64,000 bases of DNA. It comes from Prescottella equi. GTDB taxonomy: Bacteria > Actinomycetota > Actinomycetes > Mycobacteriales > Mycobacteriaceae. The stretch is from the NCBI RefSeq assembly GCF_020171745.1, contig NZ_JAIVAH010000023.1, positions 62,001 through 126,000 of the forward strand. Reading direction: 5' to 3'. Shown here piece after piece: positions 30,925-39,316 of the stretch; the stretch's first letter is position 1; the number at the start of each line of letters is the position of its first letter. Both the position numbers and the translations under genes were made by a program. The notes beneath the pieces are model-generated. The model was not told the DNA's origin. It saw only the letters and a list, made by a program, of their open reading frames with translations, and made no database searches.

Positions 30925-31530
30925 TCAGTCGTCGACGCCGCGGGCGGCGAGCGCGTCACCCATCGCCTCGGCGGTCATGAGCGCCGACACGACGGCGGGA
31001 ACGGCCAGCGCGCGCAGCGAGAACCCCAGTCCGCGCGCCTTTCGGGCGTCGGACACCTGCTGCACGATTGCGGTGAGCAGCGGAATACAGCGCAACGTCA
31101 TCGCGAGCACCAGCCCCGCACGCTCCGGATTCACCCCGACACGGCGCAGCGGGCGCAGTGCCCGGCTGACGGTGTCGAGCATGTCGGTCACCCGCGTCGT
31201 GAGCGTGACCAGTGCCGCGAGCGACACGGCGAGCACGATCGTGCCGCACACCACCGTCGCGCGGGCCCATCCGGTGAAGATCACCTGGAAGACACCGATG
31301 AAGATCAGCGCCCACAGGAGCGGTCGCAGCTGAGCGAGCGCGACCCGCACCGGGATCCGGGCGATCGCGTAGAGCGCGGCGACCGCGGCCAGTGCGGGAA
31401 TCAGGTGCCACGGCTGGCGCACCAGGATCGTGCCCGCCCCGATCGCCAGCACCATCGCCACCAGCTTGAAGCCGGGTGGGAGGCGGTGCAGGAGCGACGA
31501 TCCGGGGGTGTACAGGCCGAGCGTGGTCAT
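30925..31530 (-). CDS. bioN: ECF transporter transmembrane protein (BioN/EcfT)
   Basis: A 201-residue EcfT subunit with about five TM segments (LVAMVLAIGAGTILV, LIPALAAVAALYAIA, LLWALIFIGVFQVIF, VVCGTIVLAVSLAALVTL, then the C-terminal part). The coupling helices carry the conserved Ala-Arg-Gly signature: SDARKARGLG, with a second ALAARG near the end. It transmits ATPase motion to the substrate component. Its start overlaps the bioM stop by 4 nt. Confidence 0.92.
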   Translation of the reverse strand: MTTLGLYTPGSSLLHRLPPGFKLVAMVLAIGAGTILVRQPWHLIPALAAVAALYAIARIPVRVALAQLRPLLWALIFIGVFQVIFTGWARATVVCGTIVLAVSLAALVTLTTRVTDMLDTVSRALRPLRRVGVNPERAGLVLAMTLRCIPLLTAIVQQVSDARKARGLGFSLRALAVPAVVSALMTAEAMGDALAARGVDD

Positions 31531-32207
31531 CCGATCAGCCCGCGGTAGTGGGCGATCGCCTCTCGCGGTGCGCCGTCGGCCGCGACCCTGCCGCCGTCGA
31601 TCACGATCACCCGGTCGAAGTCGTCGAGGAGATCGAGGTGATGGGTGACCACCACGAGTTGCTGCGGCAGCGCCGCGAGCGTCGAGCGCATCAGCCGGGC
31701 GTTACGCAGGTCCAGCAGCGTTGTCGGCTCGTCGGCGACCAGCACGTCGGGGTCGGTCACCATCACCGCGGCAAGCGCCAGTAGCTGCTTCTGCCCGCCG
31801 GAGAGCAGGTGCGTGGGGTGGTCGGCGTGGCCGTCGAGGCCGAAGTCGGTGAGCACCTGGGTGACCCGGTCGGCGCGCTCGGCCTTGCTCAGGGCACTGC
31901 GGCGCAGCGAGAAGGCGATGTCCTCCGATACCGTCGGCATGACGATCTGATGGTCGGGGTCGGTGAAGACGAACCCGACCTTCTTGCGCACCTGACGGCC
32001 CTTGCGGGCAGCGTCGAGGCCGTCCACGGACACCGATCCCGACGTCGGGGTCACGAGCCCGTTGATCATCCTGGCCAGCGTCGACTTGCCGCTGCCGTTC
32101 GCGCCGACGACGCCGATCCGCCGCTCGGTGAGGGTGAGGTCGATCCCGGCGAGAACCGTGCGCTCACCGTAGGAGTGGTGGACAGCCTCGAACCGGATCT
32201 CGCTCAT
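31527..32207 (-). CDS. bioM: ECF transporter ATP-binding protein (BioM/EcfA)
   Basis: A 226-residue ABC ATPase with Walker A GANGSGKST, signature LSGGQKQLLALAAV and Walker B DVLVADEPTTLLD, plus a terminal His switch in VVTHHLD. It energises biotin uptake together with BioN and BioY. It lies 15 nt after bioY. Confidence 0.95.
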   Translation of the reverse strand: MSEIRFEAVHHSYGERTVLAGIDLTLTERRIGVVGANGSGKSTLARMINGLVTPTSGSVSVDGLDAARKGRQVRKKVGFVFTDPDHQIVMPTVSEDIAFSLRRSALSKAERADRVTQVLTDFGLDGHADHPTHLLSGGQKQLLALAAVMVTDPDVLVADEPTTLLDLRNARLMRSTLAALPQQLVVVTHHLDLLDDFDRVIVIDGGRVAADGAPREAIAHYRGLIG

Positions 32208-32222
32208 CGTGCAGGTACGGCC

Positions 32223-32834
32223 CTATACGGCGTCGACTCGAACCGGGGCCGTGGGCAGGCTCCGGGCGGCAAGTGCCGGGTATGCGCGGTGGACCTGGGC
32301 GGCTACGACCGCGGCGACCACCGCCTTGATCACGTCGCCGGGCAGGTAGGTGAGGTTCGCGGCGAAGGCAGCCGAGACCGTCAGATCCGTCTTGAGCAGC
32401 ATGCCGGGGATGCCGAACGCGTACAGGACCACGATCCCGCCGAGCAGGTTGATCGCGACGCCGCCGAAGACGTTGTACTTGGGCAGCATCCGGTAGCTCA
32501 GCCAGCCGATCACCGCGGCTGCGGGCAGCCAGCCGATGAGGAAGCCCGCGGTAGGGCTCGACAGCGACACGAGCGACGTGCGGCCGCCGGCCAGGACCGG
32601 CAGGGCCAGGCCGAGGACGATCACGGTGAGCACGGACAGGGTGCCCTTACGGGGGCCGAGCAGTGCGCCGGCGAGCATGACGCCGAGGGTCTGCAGCGTG
32701 ATCGGCACCGCCGAACCACCGACGTTGATCGTTCCGGGCAGACCCAGCGCGATGATCAGGGCCGCGAAGACGGCGATCTGCGCGAGATCGCGAGCGGTGT
32801 TCCGGGGAGTGCCCGTGGTGGAAGTCGACGACAC
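32223..32834 (-). CDS. bioY: Biotin transporter substrate-binding component BioY
   Basis: A 203-residue S-component with six TM helices. GGSAVPITLQTLGVMLAGALLGPRKG-type residues (note VPITLQTLGVMLAG) and a SPTAGFLIGW segment are the biotin-binding signatures; LPGDVIKAVVAA lies in the last helices. GTG 32834 has GAGGAG about 12 nt upstream. It is first in bioY-bioM-bioN; mycolic actinobacteria commonly use this high-affinity biotin system. Confidence 0.95.
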   Translation of the reverse strand: MSSTSTTGTPRNTARDLAQIAVFAALIIALGLPGTINVGGSAVPITLQTLGVMLAGALLGPRKGTLSVLTVIVLGLALPVLAGGRTSLVSLSSPTAGFLIGWLPAAAVIGWLSYRMLPKYNVFGGVAINLLGGIVVLYAFGIPGMLLKTDLTVSAAFAANLTYLPGDVIKAVVAAVVAAQVHRAYPALAARSLPTAPVRVDAV

Positions 32835-32857
32835 GGCTGCCTACTGCTCCTCGTGGT

Positions 32858-32867
32858 GTTCGCGAAC
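32858..32867. promoter_or_regulatory. 10-bp palindrome in the bioY leader
   Basis: GTTCGCGAAC is a perfect palindrome 24 nt before bioY and about 20 nt after a likely start site set by TAAGCT (minus strand, 32893-32898). It may bind a biotin-responsive repressor, but it does not match a motif I know with certainty. Confidence 0.4.
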
Positions 32868-33067
32868 GGGACGGATCGGGTCCAACCTGGCGAGCTTATG
32901 TCAAGCAGCCTGTCGGGACGCATTCCCTCCCGCTCGGTGGTCTCAGGGTCTTCCCCCATCTTTCCCTGATCTTGCCGCTGACCTGCTGATTTCCGGACCC
33001 GGCCGTGACAGCATCAAATTGCCGCGGTCGTAGGATCGTCGGTGAGGAACGAAGCGGGAGGCACATC

Positions 33068-33244
33068 GTGTTCTGGAAGATCGTCGGCGCCGTGGCACTG
33101 GTCTGGATCGCGTTCGCGCTGATCGGAGCCCTGGTCAAGGGCCTGTTCGGGATCCTGGTGGTGAGCGCGATCGTCTTCGGGCTATACATGTTGTTCAAGG
33201 CGATGTCGGGATCGTCGGAGCGTTCCGACAACTCGCGACTCTAG
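33068..33244 (+). CDS. Small hydrophobic membrane protein
   Basis: A 58-residue protein. GTG 33068 is preceded by GGGAGG with 6 nt spacing. Residues 4-42 are almost wholly hydrophobic (IVGAVALVWIAFALIGALV then GILVVSAIVFGLYMLF), making two TM hairpin segments, and the tail is polar and Ser-rich. TAGGAT at 33031-33036 is a probable -10. Its stop codon shares the CTAG tetranucleotide with the stop of the convergent LysR gene. Function unknown. Confidence 0.75.
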   Translation: MFWKIVGAVALVWIAFALIGALVKGLFGILVVSAIVFGLYMLFKAMSGSSERSDNSRL

Positions 33245-34131
33245 GACTCCCGGCCGCCGGTGAGATGCCGCTCGATCAGCTCGGCGAACTCCCGTCCGGG
33301 CGGCGTGAGCAGGGTCGACTTGCTGATCATGTGCACCGTCCGGATCGGGGCGTCGGCGATGCGCAGCACGTGCAGACCGGGCCGGGTGACGGCGTCGGAC
33401 TCCGGGAGGAAGCCGACCCCGACGCCGGCCTCGGTGAGCGCGGCGACGAGCGTCGCCGATCCGGCCTGGGCGACGACGTTGCGGGGGAGTCCGGCCATCG
33501 TGAACGCGTCGTCGCTCTGCCGCCGGGCCCCGGTTCCTTCCGGGAAGTCGACGGTCGGCACGCCCGCGAGATCGAGGAGCGTGACGGTGGTGCGCGTCGC
33601 CCACGGGTGATCGCGTCCGACGACCGCGACCAGTTGTTCGGTGCCGAGCACGCGGGCGGTGAGCCCGGCGCGCGGGCGGGTGTGCCACAGGCCGATGAAA
33701 CCGAGGTCCAGTTCGCCGGACTCGACCTGCGCGACGATCGATTCGCTCATCGACGACACCACGTGGACGTCGACACCGGGATGGGCGTCGAGGAACGTGC
33801 GGAGGTGCGCGGCCAGGTCGATCTGTGTGAGCGTCGTGATGGTGCCGATCCGCAGGGTGCCGGTCACCGCGTCCGCGGTGGCGGCGACGTCGCCGCGCAG
33901 TCTTTCGGTGGCGGCGAGCACCTCGCGGGCGCGCAGTACGAACGCCTGGCCCGCGTCGGTCAGTTCGACCCGACGGCTCGTTCTGGTGAACAGGGCCGTG
34001 CCGAGTTCGTTCTCGAGTTGCTGTACCTGATGACTGAGCGCGGACTGCGCCACGTGCAGTCGCGACGCGGCCCGGGTGAAGTGGCGTTCCTCGGCCACCG
34101 CGATCGCGTACCGCAGTTGTCGCAGTTCCAT
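33241..34131 (-). CDS. LysR-family transcriptional regulator
   Basis: A 296-residue LysR regulator. The N-terminal winged helix is MELRQLRYAIAVAEERHFTR followed by LHVAQSALSHQVQQLENELG. The C-terminal two-lobed effector domain begins about residue 90. ATG 34131 has GAGGAGGACGG directly upstream. It is divergent from an MFS transporter, so it probably controls that gene; the effector is unknown. Confidence 0.92.
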   Translation of the reverse strand: MELRQLRYAIAVAEERHFTRAASRLHVAQSALSHQVQQLENELGTALFTRTSRRVELTDAGQAFVLRAREVLAATERLRGDVAATADAVTGTLRIGTITTLTQIDLAAHLRTFLDAHPGVDVHVVSSMSESIVAQVESGELDLGFIGLWHTRPRAGLTARVLGTEQLVAVVGRDHPWATRTTVTLLDLAGVPTVDFPEGTGARRQSDDAFTMAGLPRNVVAQAGSATLVAALTEAGVGVGFLPESDAVTRPGLHVLRIADAPIRTVHMISKSTLLTPPGREFAELIERHLTGGRES

Positions 34132-34168
34132 CCGTCCTCCTCGCTGATCGTGCTGAGCGATCAATTCG

Positions 34169-34181
34169 ATCTGATTCAGAT
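34169..34181. promoter_or_regulatory. 13-bp palindrome between LysR and MFS genes
   Basis: ATCTGATTCAGAT is a perfect odd palindrome in the 87-bp divergent region, the expected place for the LysR operator. Confidence 0.5.
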
Positions 34182-34218
34182 GCTAGACAGATGATTACCC
34201 AGGGTAAAGAATTGCCCG

Positions 34219-35436
34219 GTGAGCGTTACCGAATCCCGAACCGTCCGCCCCGCTCTTTCTCCGGGGCTGCTGCTCGTCATGGCCGTCGCGTGCGGACTGT
34301 GCGTGGGCGGCAACTACTTCAATCAGCCACTGCTCGACTCGATCGCGAGCGCGCTCGGCGTCGAGCAGTCGACCGCCGCCGTGACGGTCACGGTGTCGCA
34401 GGTGTTCTACGGCCTCGGCCTGCTGTTCCTCGTCCCGCTCGGTGACCTGGTCGACCGCCGGGCGCTCAGCGTCGGGTTGATGGTTCTCGCCGCCGTCGGG
34501 CAGGCGGTGTGCGGATTCGCGCCGTCGATCGGGTGGCTGATTGTCGGCACCGCGATGGCGGGTCTGTTCTCGGTGGCGGCACAGGTGCTGGTCCCGTTCG
34601 CGGCGGCGCTCGCCGAACCCGGACGCGCCGCCACCGCGGTCGGCACGGTCATGAGCGGGCTCATGGTCGGAATCCTGCTGGCCCGCAGTGTCGCCGGCCT
34701 GCTCACCCCGCTCGGCGGATGGCAGACGGTGTATCGCGTGAGCGCGGTCGCGATGCTCCTGATCGCCGTGGCACTGTGGCGCGCGTTGCCGACGTCGCGG
34801 GACAGTCACGGGCTGGGGTACGGCGCGATCCTGGCGTCGATGGGCACGCTGCTGCGGCAGCATCCGCGGTTGCGGACCGCGACCGCGATGAGCGCACTCA
34901 GTTTCGCGGCGGCCAGCACGGTGTTCGCGGCGATGGCCTTCGTGCTCGCCGCCGAGCCGTTCGGCCTGGACGACGTCGCGATCGGGTTGGTCGGACTCGC
35001 GGGCGTGGCCGGTGCGGTCATGGCGAACGTCGCGGGACGTCTCGCCGATCGCGGCTTCGCGCGGGCCACGGCCGGGGTCGGCGCCGCGGTGCTAGTGGCG
35101 TCGTGGGCGCTGTTCGGTCTGGGGGCGAGCAGCCTCGTCGCGTTCGTGCTCGCCGTGCTGATCTCCGACGTCGCGCTCAAGTGCGTGCACGTGAGCAATC
35201 AGGGTGTCATCTATGCGCTTGCACCACAGGCGCGCTCGCGGGTGACGGCGGTGTACATGACCGGCTACTTCGTCGGCGGCGCGGCCGGATCGGCGCTCGG
35301 CTCGCTGCTGTGGGCCACCCACGGGTGGGCCGGCATCTGCTGGGCCGGCGCCGGACTGTCCGTCGCGGTCCTCGCGGTGTGGTGGCTCGATCTACGGATT
35401 TCGGCGCGCGCGAGTGCCCCCGTCGGGGCATGCTGA
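34219..35436 (+). CDS. MFS transporter (DHA/YnfM-like)
   Basis: A 405-residue 12-TM major facilitator. Motif A between TM2 and TM3 is present as GDLVDRRALSVG, and the related GRLADRGFARAT lies between TM8 and TM9. The GNYFNQPLLDSIASALGV opening and the NQGVIYALAP segment resemble the arabinose/drug-efflux YnfM group. GTG 34219 is the first plausible start; no strong ribosome site. It is divergent from the LysR gene; the PIG-L deacetylase begins 4 nt after its stop. Confidence 0.88.
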   Translation: MSVTESRTVRPALSPGLLLVMAVACGLCVGGNYFNQPLLDSIASALGVEQSTAAVTVTVSQVFYGLGLLFLVPLGDLVDRRALSVGLMVLAAVGQAVCGFAPSIGWLIVGTAMAGLFSVAAQVLVPFAAALAEPGRAATAVGTVMSGLMVGILLARSVAGLLTPLGGWQTVYRVSAVAMLLIAVALWRALPTSRDSHGLGYGAILASMGTLLRQHPRLRTATAMSALSFAAASTVFAAMAFVLAAEPFGLDDVAIGLVGLAGVAGAVMANVAGRLADRGFARATAGVGAAVLVASWALFGLGASSLVAFVLAVLISDVALKCVHVSNQGVIYALAPQARSRVTAVYMTGYFVGGAAGSALGSLLWATHGWAGICWAGAGLSVAVLAVWWLDLRISARASAPVGAC

Positions 35437-35440
35437 CCTC

Positions 35441-36154
35441 ATGGAGTCGATTCCCGAGGACTGGCAGCGCGGGTTGGTGATCGTCGCCCACCCCGACGAC
35501 ATCGAGTACGGCGCCGCTGCGGCGGTGGCGCGGTGGACCGACCAGGGCAAGGACATCCGGTACGTCCTGGTGACGAGCGGGGAGGCCGGCATCGCGGGCC
35601 TGCACCCGGCCCAGTGCGGAGCGCTGCGCGAGGACGAGGAGCGGGCGTCGGCCGCGATCGTCGGGGTGACGAAGGTGGAGTTCCTCGGCTATCCCGACGG
35701 CCGGATCGAGTACGGGCCGCAGCTGCGGATGGACCTCGCGCGGGTGATCCGGCTGCACCGCCCCGAGATGGTCGTGACGATGAACCACCGCGAGACGTGG
35801 GGGCCGGGGTTCCTCAACAGCGCCGACCACCGTGCCGTCGGACTGGCGGCGCTCGACGCCGTCTCCGACGCCGCGAACGAGTGGATCTTCCCGGAACTCA
35901 CCGAACCGCCGTGGACGGGAGTCCGGTGGGCCGCCGTCAACGCGATGGTCGGCATCACCCACGCGGTGGACGTGACCGCCACCGTCGAGCGGGCGGTGCA
36001 GTCGCTGTGCGAGCACCGCGCCTACCTCGAGGCGCTCAGCGGCGAGCCCGTCCTGGACCAGGCGGCCCGGCAGATCGAAATGGCCACCGGGCCCAAGCCG
36101 GGCTTCGACGCCGAACGCGCGGTCGGGTTCGAGCTGTACGTCTTCGGCGGCTGA
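35441..36154 (+). CDS. PIG-L/LmbE-family N-acetyl-sugar deacetylase
   Basis: A 237-residue zinc deacetylase of the LmbE fold. The zinc motif AHPDDIE lies near residues 15-21, SGEAGIAGLHP follows, and the third ligand region NSADHRAVGLAALDA contains the histidine. Relatives remove acetyl groups from GlcNAc conjugates or mycothiol adducts (MshB, Mca), but the sequence is shorter and the substrate open. It begins 4 nt after the MFS stop and is convergent with the lipid kinase. Confidence 0.88.
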   Translation: MESIPEDWQRGLVIVAHPDDIEYGAAAAVARWTDQGKDIRYVLVTSGEAGIAGLHPAQCGALREDEERASAAIVGVTKVEFLGYPDGRIEYGPQLRMDLARVIRLHRPEMVVTMNHRETWGPGFLNSADHRAVGLAALDAVSDAANEWIFPELTEPPWTGVRWAAVNAMVGITHAVDVTATVERAVQSLCEHRAYLEALSGEPVLDQAARQIEMATGPKPGFDAERAVGFELYVFGG

Positions 36155-36157
36155 CGC

Positions 36158-37048
36158 TCAGGTCAGCGGCGCGCCGACGATGACGCGTCCGGCACCGCGG
36201 ACGGCCTCGACGTCGATCGGCAGTTGTCCGACGAACTCGCCGTCGGCATACGACGTGACGGGCGTCCCGGTCTCGAGCCGCAGCGTCCGGGTCCGGTACG
36301 TCTCGACCTCGTCGAGGTCCACGTGGGTGCCCTTGTAGACCGTCGGGAACAGCCGCACCAGCTTGAATCGCCCGCCGGACTTCACGACGGTGACGTCGAG
36401 CAGTCCGTCGTCGAGCTTTGCGTGCGGGGTGATGAGCATGCCGCCGCCGTACGACGTCCCGTTGCCGACGGACACCATCGTCGCGTCGAGTTCGACCGTG
36501 CGGTCGTCGAGCACGATCCGATAGGGGATCGGTTTCAGTTGCGCCAGTTCGACGATCATCGCGAGGTTGTACCGCATCGGGCCCTTGGGCCATCGCATCT
36601 GGTTCGCGCGGTCGGTGACGAGCGCGTCGAACCCGCTCGACAGCACGGTGCCGAACCAGCGTTCGCCGACCCGCGCAAGGTCGACGGTGGCGACCTCGCC
36701 GGACGCGACGAGGTCGGCGGCCTTCACCGGGTCGTCGACCGGAATGTGGAAGAGCCGGGCGTGGTCGTTGCCGGTGCCGCCCGGGATGATCCCGAGCGGA
36801 GTTCCCGTCTGGGCCAGCGCCTGCCACGCGATGTTGACCAGCCCGTCCCCGCCCGCCGCGACGAGGGCGTCGGTGCCCTCCGCGACGGCCTTACGGGCCA
36901 ACGCGAGCGCCTCCTCCGCGGAGCTGCCCTCGATCTCGGTGACGGTGACACCCTGCTCGCGCAGTCGCGTGACGGCGGCGGCGGACGCCCACGGGGCGTG
37001 ACCGCTACCGGCGGCGGGGTTGGTGAGGACGGTGACCGATCGCGTCAT
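36158..37048 (-). CDS. Diacylglycerol/lipid kinase family protein
   Basis: A 296-residue YegS/DgkB-like kinase. The catalytic-domain motifs are VLTNPAAGSGHA at the N-terminus, AAGGDGLVN near residue 65 and PGGTGNDHARLF near 91; the C-terminal domain has GNGTSYGGGM and the TSYADGEFVG motif. It resembles Rv2252, implicated in phosphatidylinositol mannoside synthesis. Its start overlaps the FAD-oxidase stop by 4 nt, so they form an operon, again as Rv2251-Rv2252. Confidence 0.92.
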   Translation of the reverse strand: MTRSVTVLTNPAAGSGHAPWASAAAVTRLREQGVTVTEIEGSSAEEALALARKAVAEGTDALVAAGGDGLVNIAWQALAQTGTPLGIIPGGTGNDHARLFHIPVDDPVKAADLVASGEVATVDLARVGERWFGTVLSSGFDALVTDRANQMRWPKGPMRYNLAMIVELAQLKPIPYRIVLDDRTVELDATMVSVGNGTSYGGGMLITPHAKLDDGLLDVTVVKSGGRFKLVRLFPTVYKGTHVDLDEVETYRTRTLRLETGTPVTSYADGEFVGQLPIDVEAVRGAGRVIVGAPLT

Positions 37049-38673
37049 GGGATGAGCTTGCCAGGGTTGAGGATTCCGGCGGGGTCGATTGCGTCCTTGA
37101 CGGCACGCAGGATCCGGCCGCCGAGTTCTCCGACCTCACTGCCCATCCACGGGCGGTGGTCGACGCCGACCGCGTGGTGGTGGGTGATGGTGCCGCCGGC
37201 CGCGACGATCGCGTCGCCGGCCGCGCGCTTGGCTGCGGCCCACTGGTTCAGGGGATCGGCGGCCTGCGCGCACACCACGGTGAAGTACAGGGACGCGCCG
37301 GTCGGGTAGGTGTGCGAGATGTGGCACATCACGATGCCCGGAGTGCCCTGTGCGGTAAGCGATTCCGTCAGCGCGGTCGTGACGGCCGAACGCAGGTTCG
37401 CGAGATTGGACCAGCGCGTGGCAGTTTCGAGGGTCTCGGCGATCGCGCCGGCGTTCAGCAGTGCGTCGCGCAGATACGGGGCGCCGAAGCGCCCGTGCTC
37501 CCACGCCTGTGCGGGCGCGTCGCCGAGCGCAGTGCCGCCCGCGGCGGCCAGCAGTGCGGTGGCCTCGGCGTACCGGGCCTCGACGTGCGCGTCGGTGCCC
37601 TCGAACGTGGTGATCGCCAGGCAGCCCGACGTCGGGCTGTCGCCTCCGACATCGCCGGCCAGGGCCAGGTTGATCCCGGTCTCGGCCTCGTCGGACAGGC
37701 GCATCACGGTGGGTGCCGAACCCGACTGGGCGACGGCTCGCAGCGCGGCGGCGCCGGTCTCGAAATCGGGGAACGACCACGCCTGGTAGGCGGTGCGTTC
37801 CGGGACCGGATGCACCCGCAGGCCCACCTCGGTGATGATGCCGAGCGTGCCCTCGGAGCCGACGAACAGCTCGCGCAGGTCGGGCCCGGCGGCGGAGGCG
37901 GGTCCGCGGCCCAGGTCGACGGTGCCCGACGGTGTCGCGACACGCATCCACTCGACCATGTCGTCGAAGCGGCCGTAGCCGGCGGACGCCTGCCCCGAGG
38001 ACCGGGTGGCGGCGAACCCGCCGATGGTCGCGAACTGGAAGCTCTGCGGGAAGTGGCCGAGCGAGAAGCCGTGCTCGCCGAGGAGTTGTTCGGCCTGCGG
38101 TCCCGTCACTCCGGCCTGCAGGGTCGCCACGCCGGAGATCGGATCGAGGTCGACCAGCGCGTCGAGGCGGCGCAGGTCGAGGGCGACGACGGAGCCGAAG
38201 CGGCCGCGGACCGGATCGACGCCGCCGACGACGCTGGTGCCGCCACCGAACGGCACCACCGCGATGCCCTCGGCCGCGCAGAACCGCAGCAGGGCCAGGA
38301 CCTCGTCGTGCGTGCCGGGCAGCAGCACCGCGTCGGGGGCGTCCTGCTCGCCGGTGGACTTGCGGCGCAACAGGTCCGGCGTGCTCTTACCGCCGGCGTG
38401 CCGCAGTCGGGTGGGGCCGTCGGTGCGGACGTTGTCGGCGCCGAGGAGGTCCTCGAGGGCGTGGACGAGTGGGGCGCCGAGTGCGCTTGCACGCACGATC
38501 GCGTCGGCCTCCTCCGGCGGCGCGGACTGCTCGGCAGAGACGCCGAGCGCCTGCTGGAGGAGCGCGATGACCTGCGGCGAGAGGTGGCGGCGGAACTCTG
38601 CGACACCCCAGGCATCCCACTCCATGTCGGGGGCGGGAGTGGTGGGGAACTCGGGGACGAAGGCGTCGGACAT
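37045..38673 (-). CDS. FAD-linked oxidase (alkylglycerone-phosphate synthase / GlcD-like)
   Basis: A 542-residue VAO-type flavoprotein. The FAD-binding domain (about 130-320) has PGTHDEVLALLRFCA, VVPFGGGTSVVGG and GGFAATRSSGQASAGYGR; the substrate cap and a C-terminal GTITHHHAVGVDH motif follow. This His-rich ending is typical of alkyl-DHAP synthase-like enzymes and Rv2251. It could act in ether-lipid or glycerol-lipid metabolism; the neighbouring lipid kinase and glpD support that. ATG 38673 lies just 20 bp from the divergent TetR gene. Confidence 0.88.
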   Translation of the reverse strand: MSDAFVPEFPTTPAPDMEWDAWGVAEFRRHLSPQVIALLQQALGVSAEQSAPPEEADAIVRASALGAPLVHALEDLLGADNVRTDGPTRLRHAGGKSTPDLLRRKSTGEQDAPDAVLLPGTHDEVLALLRFCAAEGIAVVPFGGGTSVVGGVDPVRGRFGSVVALDLRRLDALVDLDPISGVATLQAGVTGPQAEQLLGEHGFSLGHFPQSFQFATIGGFAATRSSGQASAGYGRFDDMVEWMRVATPSGTVDLGRGPASAAGPDLRELFVGSEGTLGIITEVGLRVHPVPERTAYQAWSFPDFETGAAALRAVAQSGSAPTVMRLSDEAETGINLALAGDVGGDSPTSGCLAITTFEGTDAHVEARYAEATALLAAAGGTALGDAPAQAWEHGRFGAPYLRDALLNAGAIAETLETATRWSNLANLRSAVTTALTESLTAQGTPGIVMCHISHTYPTGASLYFTVVCAQAADPLNQWAAAKRAAGDAIVAAGGTITHHHAVGVDHRPWMGSEVGELGGRILRAVKDAIDPAGILNPGKLIP

Positions 38674-38675
38674 GC

Positions 38676-38707
38676 GTTACAGTGTTACACACGATGTCTA
38701 TCTGTAA
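38676..38707. promoter_or_regulatory. Inverted repeat spanning the TetR / FAD-oxidase divergent start region
   Basis: GTTACAG (38676-38682) and CTGTAAC (38701-38707) are exact inverted copies 18 nt apart, with a third TGTTACA between. The region covers the whole 20-bp intergenic space and the first TetR codons, so one regulator dimer could repress both directions. Confidence 0.5.
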
Positions 38708-39281
38708 CGAGCTTTCGGACTCTCTCAGCGTCGACGACCAGATCCTGGACGCGGCGCGATCGTGCGTGCTCGACTTCGGCCTCCGTCGGACGACGCTCGC
38801 CGAGGTGGCGCGCCGGGCGGGCGTGAGCCGTCCCACCGTCTACCGGCGCTGGCCCGACACCCGGGCCGTCGTCGCGGACCTGCTCACCCGCGAGATCCGG
38901 GTCGTCATCCCCGACATGGACGGCGACGAGCCCGCCCGGGTCCAGCTCGTGCGCGCCGTGGTCGACGTCGCGACCGGCATGAGCGAGCACCCGCTGTTCG
39001 TGAAGATCCTGCGCTCGGACCCGGACCTGCTGATGACCTACATCGTCGACCGCCTCGGCACGAGCCAGCGGGCGATTGTCGAGCGGGTCTCGCAGGCGGT
39101 GGCCGCCGGTCAGATCGACGGATCCGTCCGGGCGGGCGACCCCGTCCACATCGCGGCGATGGTGCTGCTGATGGCGCAGTCGGCCGTCCAGTCGGCGGGC
39201 ATGGTGGCCGAGGTGCTGCCCACGGACGCCCTCGCCGCGGAACTGCGGGTCGCTGTCGACAACTACCTCGCGCCGCGCTGA
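38694..39281 (+). CDS. TetR-family transcriptional regulator
   Basis: A 195-residue regulator with the TetR helix-turn-helix TTLAEVARRAGVSRPTVYRRW near residues 35-55 and a helical ligand domain. ATG 38694 (MSICNELSD) is chosen over GTG 38682, which would use sequence inside the inverted repeat. It corresponds to Rv2250c and lies 35 nt upstream of glpD. It probably controls itself, glpD and the divergent FAD oxidase operon; the ligand may be a glycerol- or lipid-derived metabolite (inference). Confidence 0.9.
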   Translation: MSICNELSDSLSVDDQILDAARSCVLDFGLRRTTLAEVARRAGVSRPTVYRRWPDTRAVVADLLTREIRVVIPDMDGDEPARVQLVRAVVDVATGMSEHPLFVKILRSDPDLLMTYIVDRLGTSQRAIVERVSQAVAAGQIDGSVRAGDPVHIAAMVLLMAQSAVQSAGMVAEVLPTDALAAELRVAVDNYLAPR

Positions 39282-39316
39282 CGCGGCATCCCCAGCACCA
39301 CAACCAGGAGGAACCC

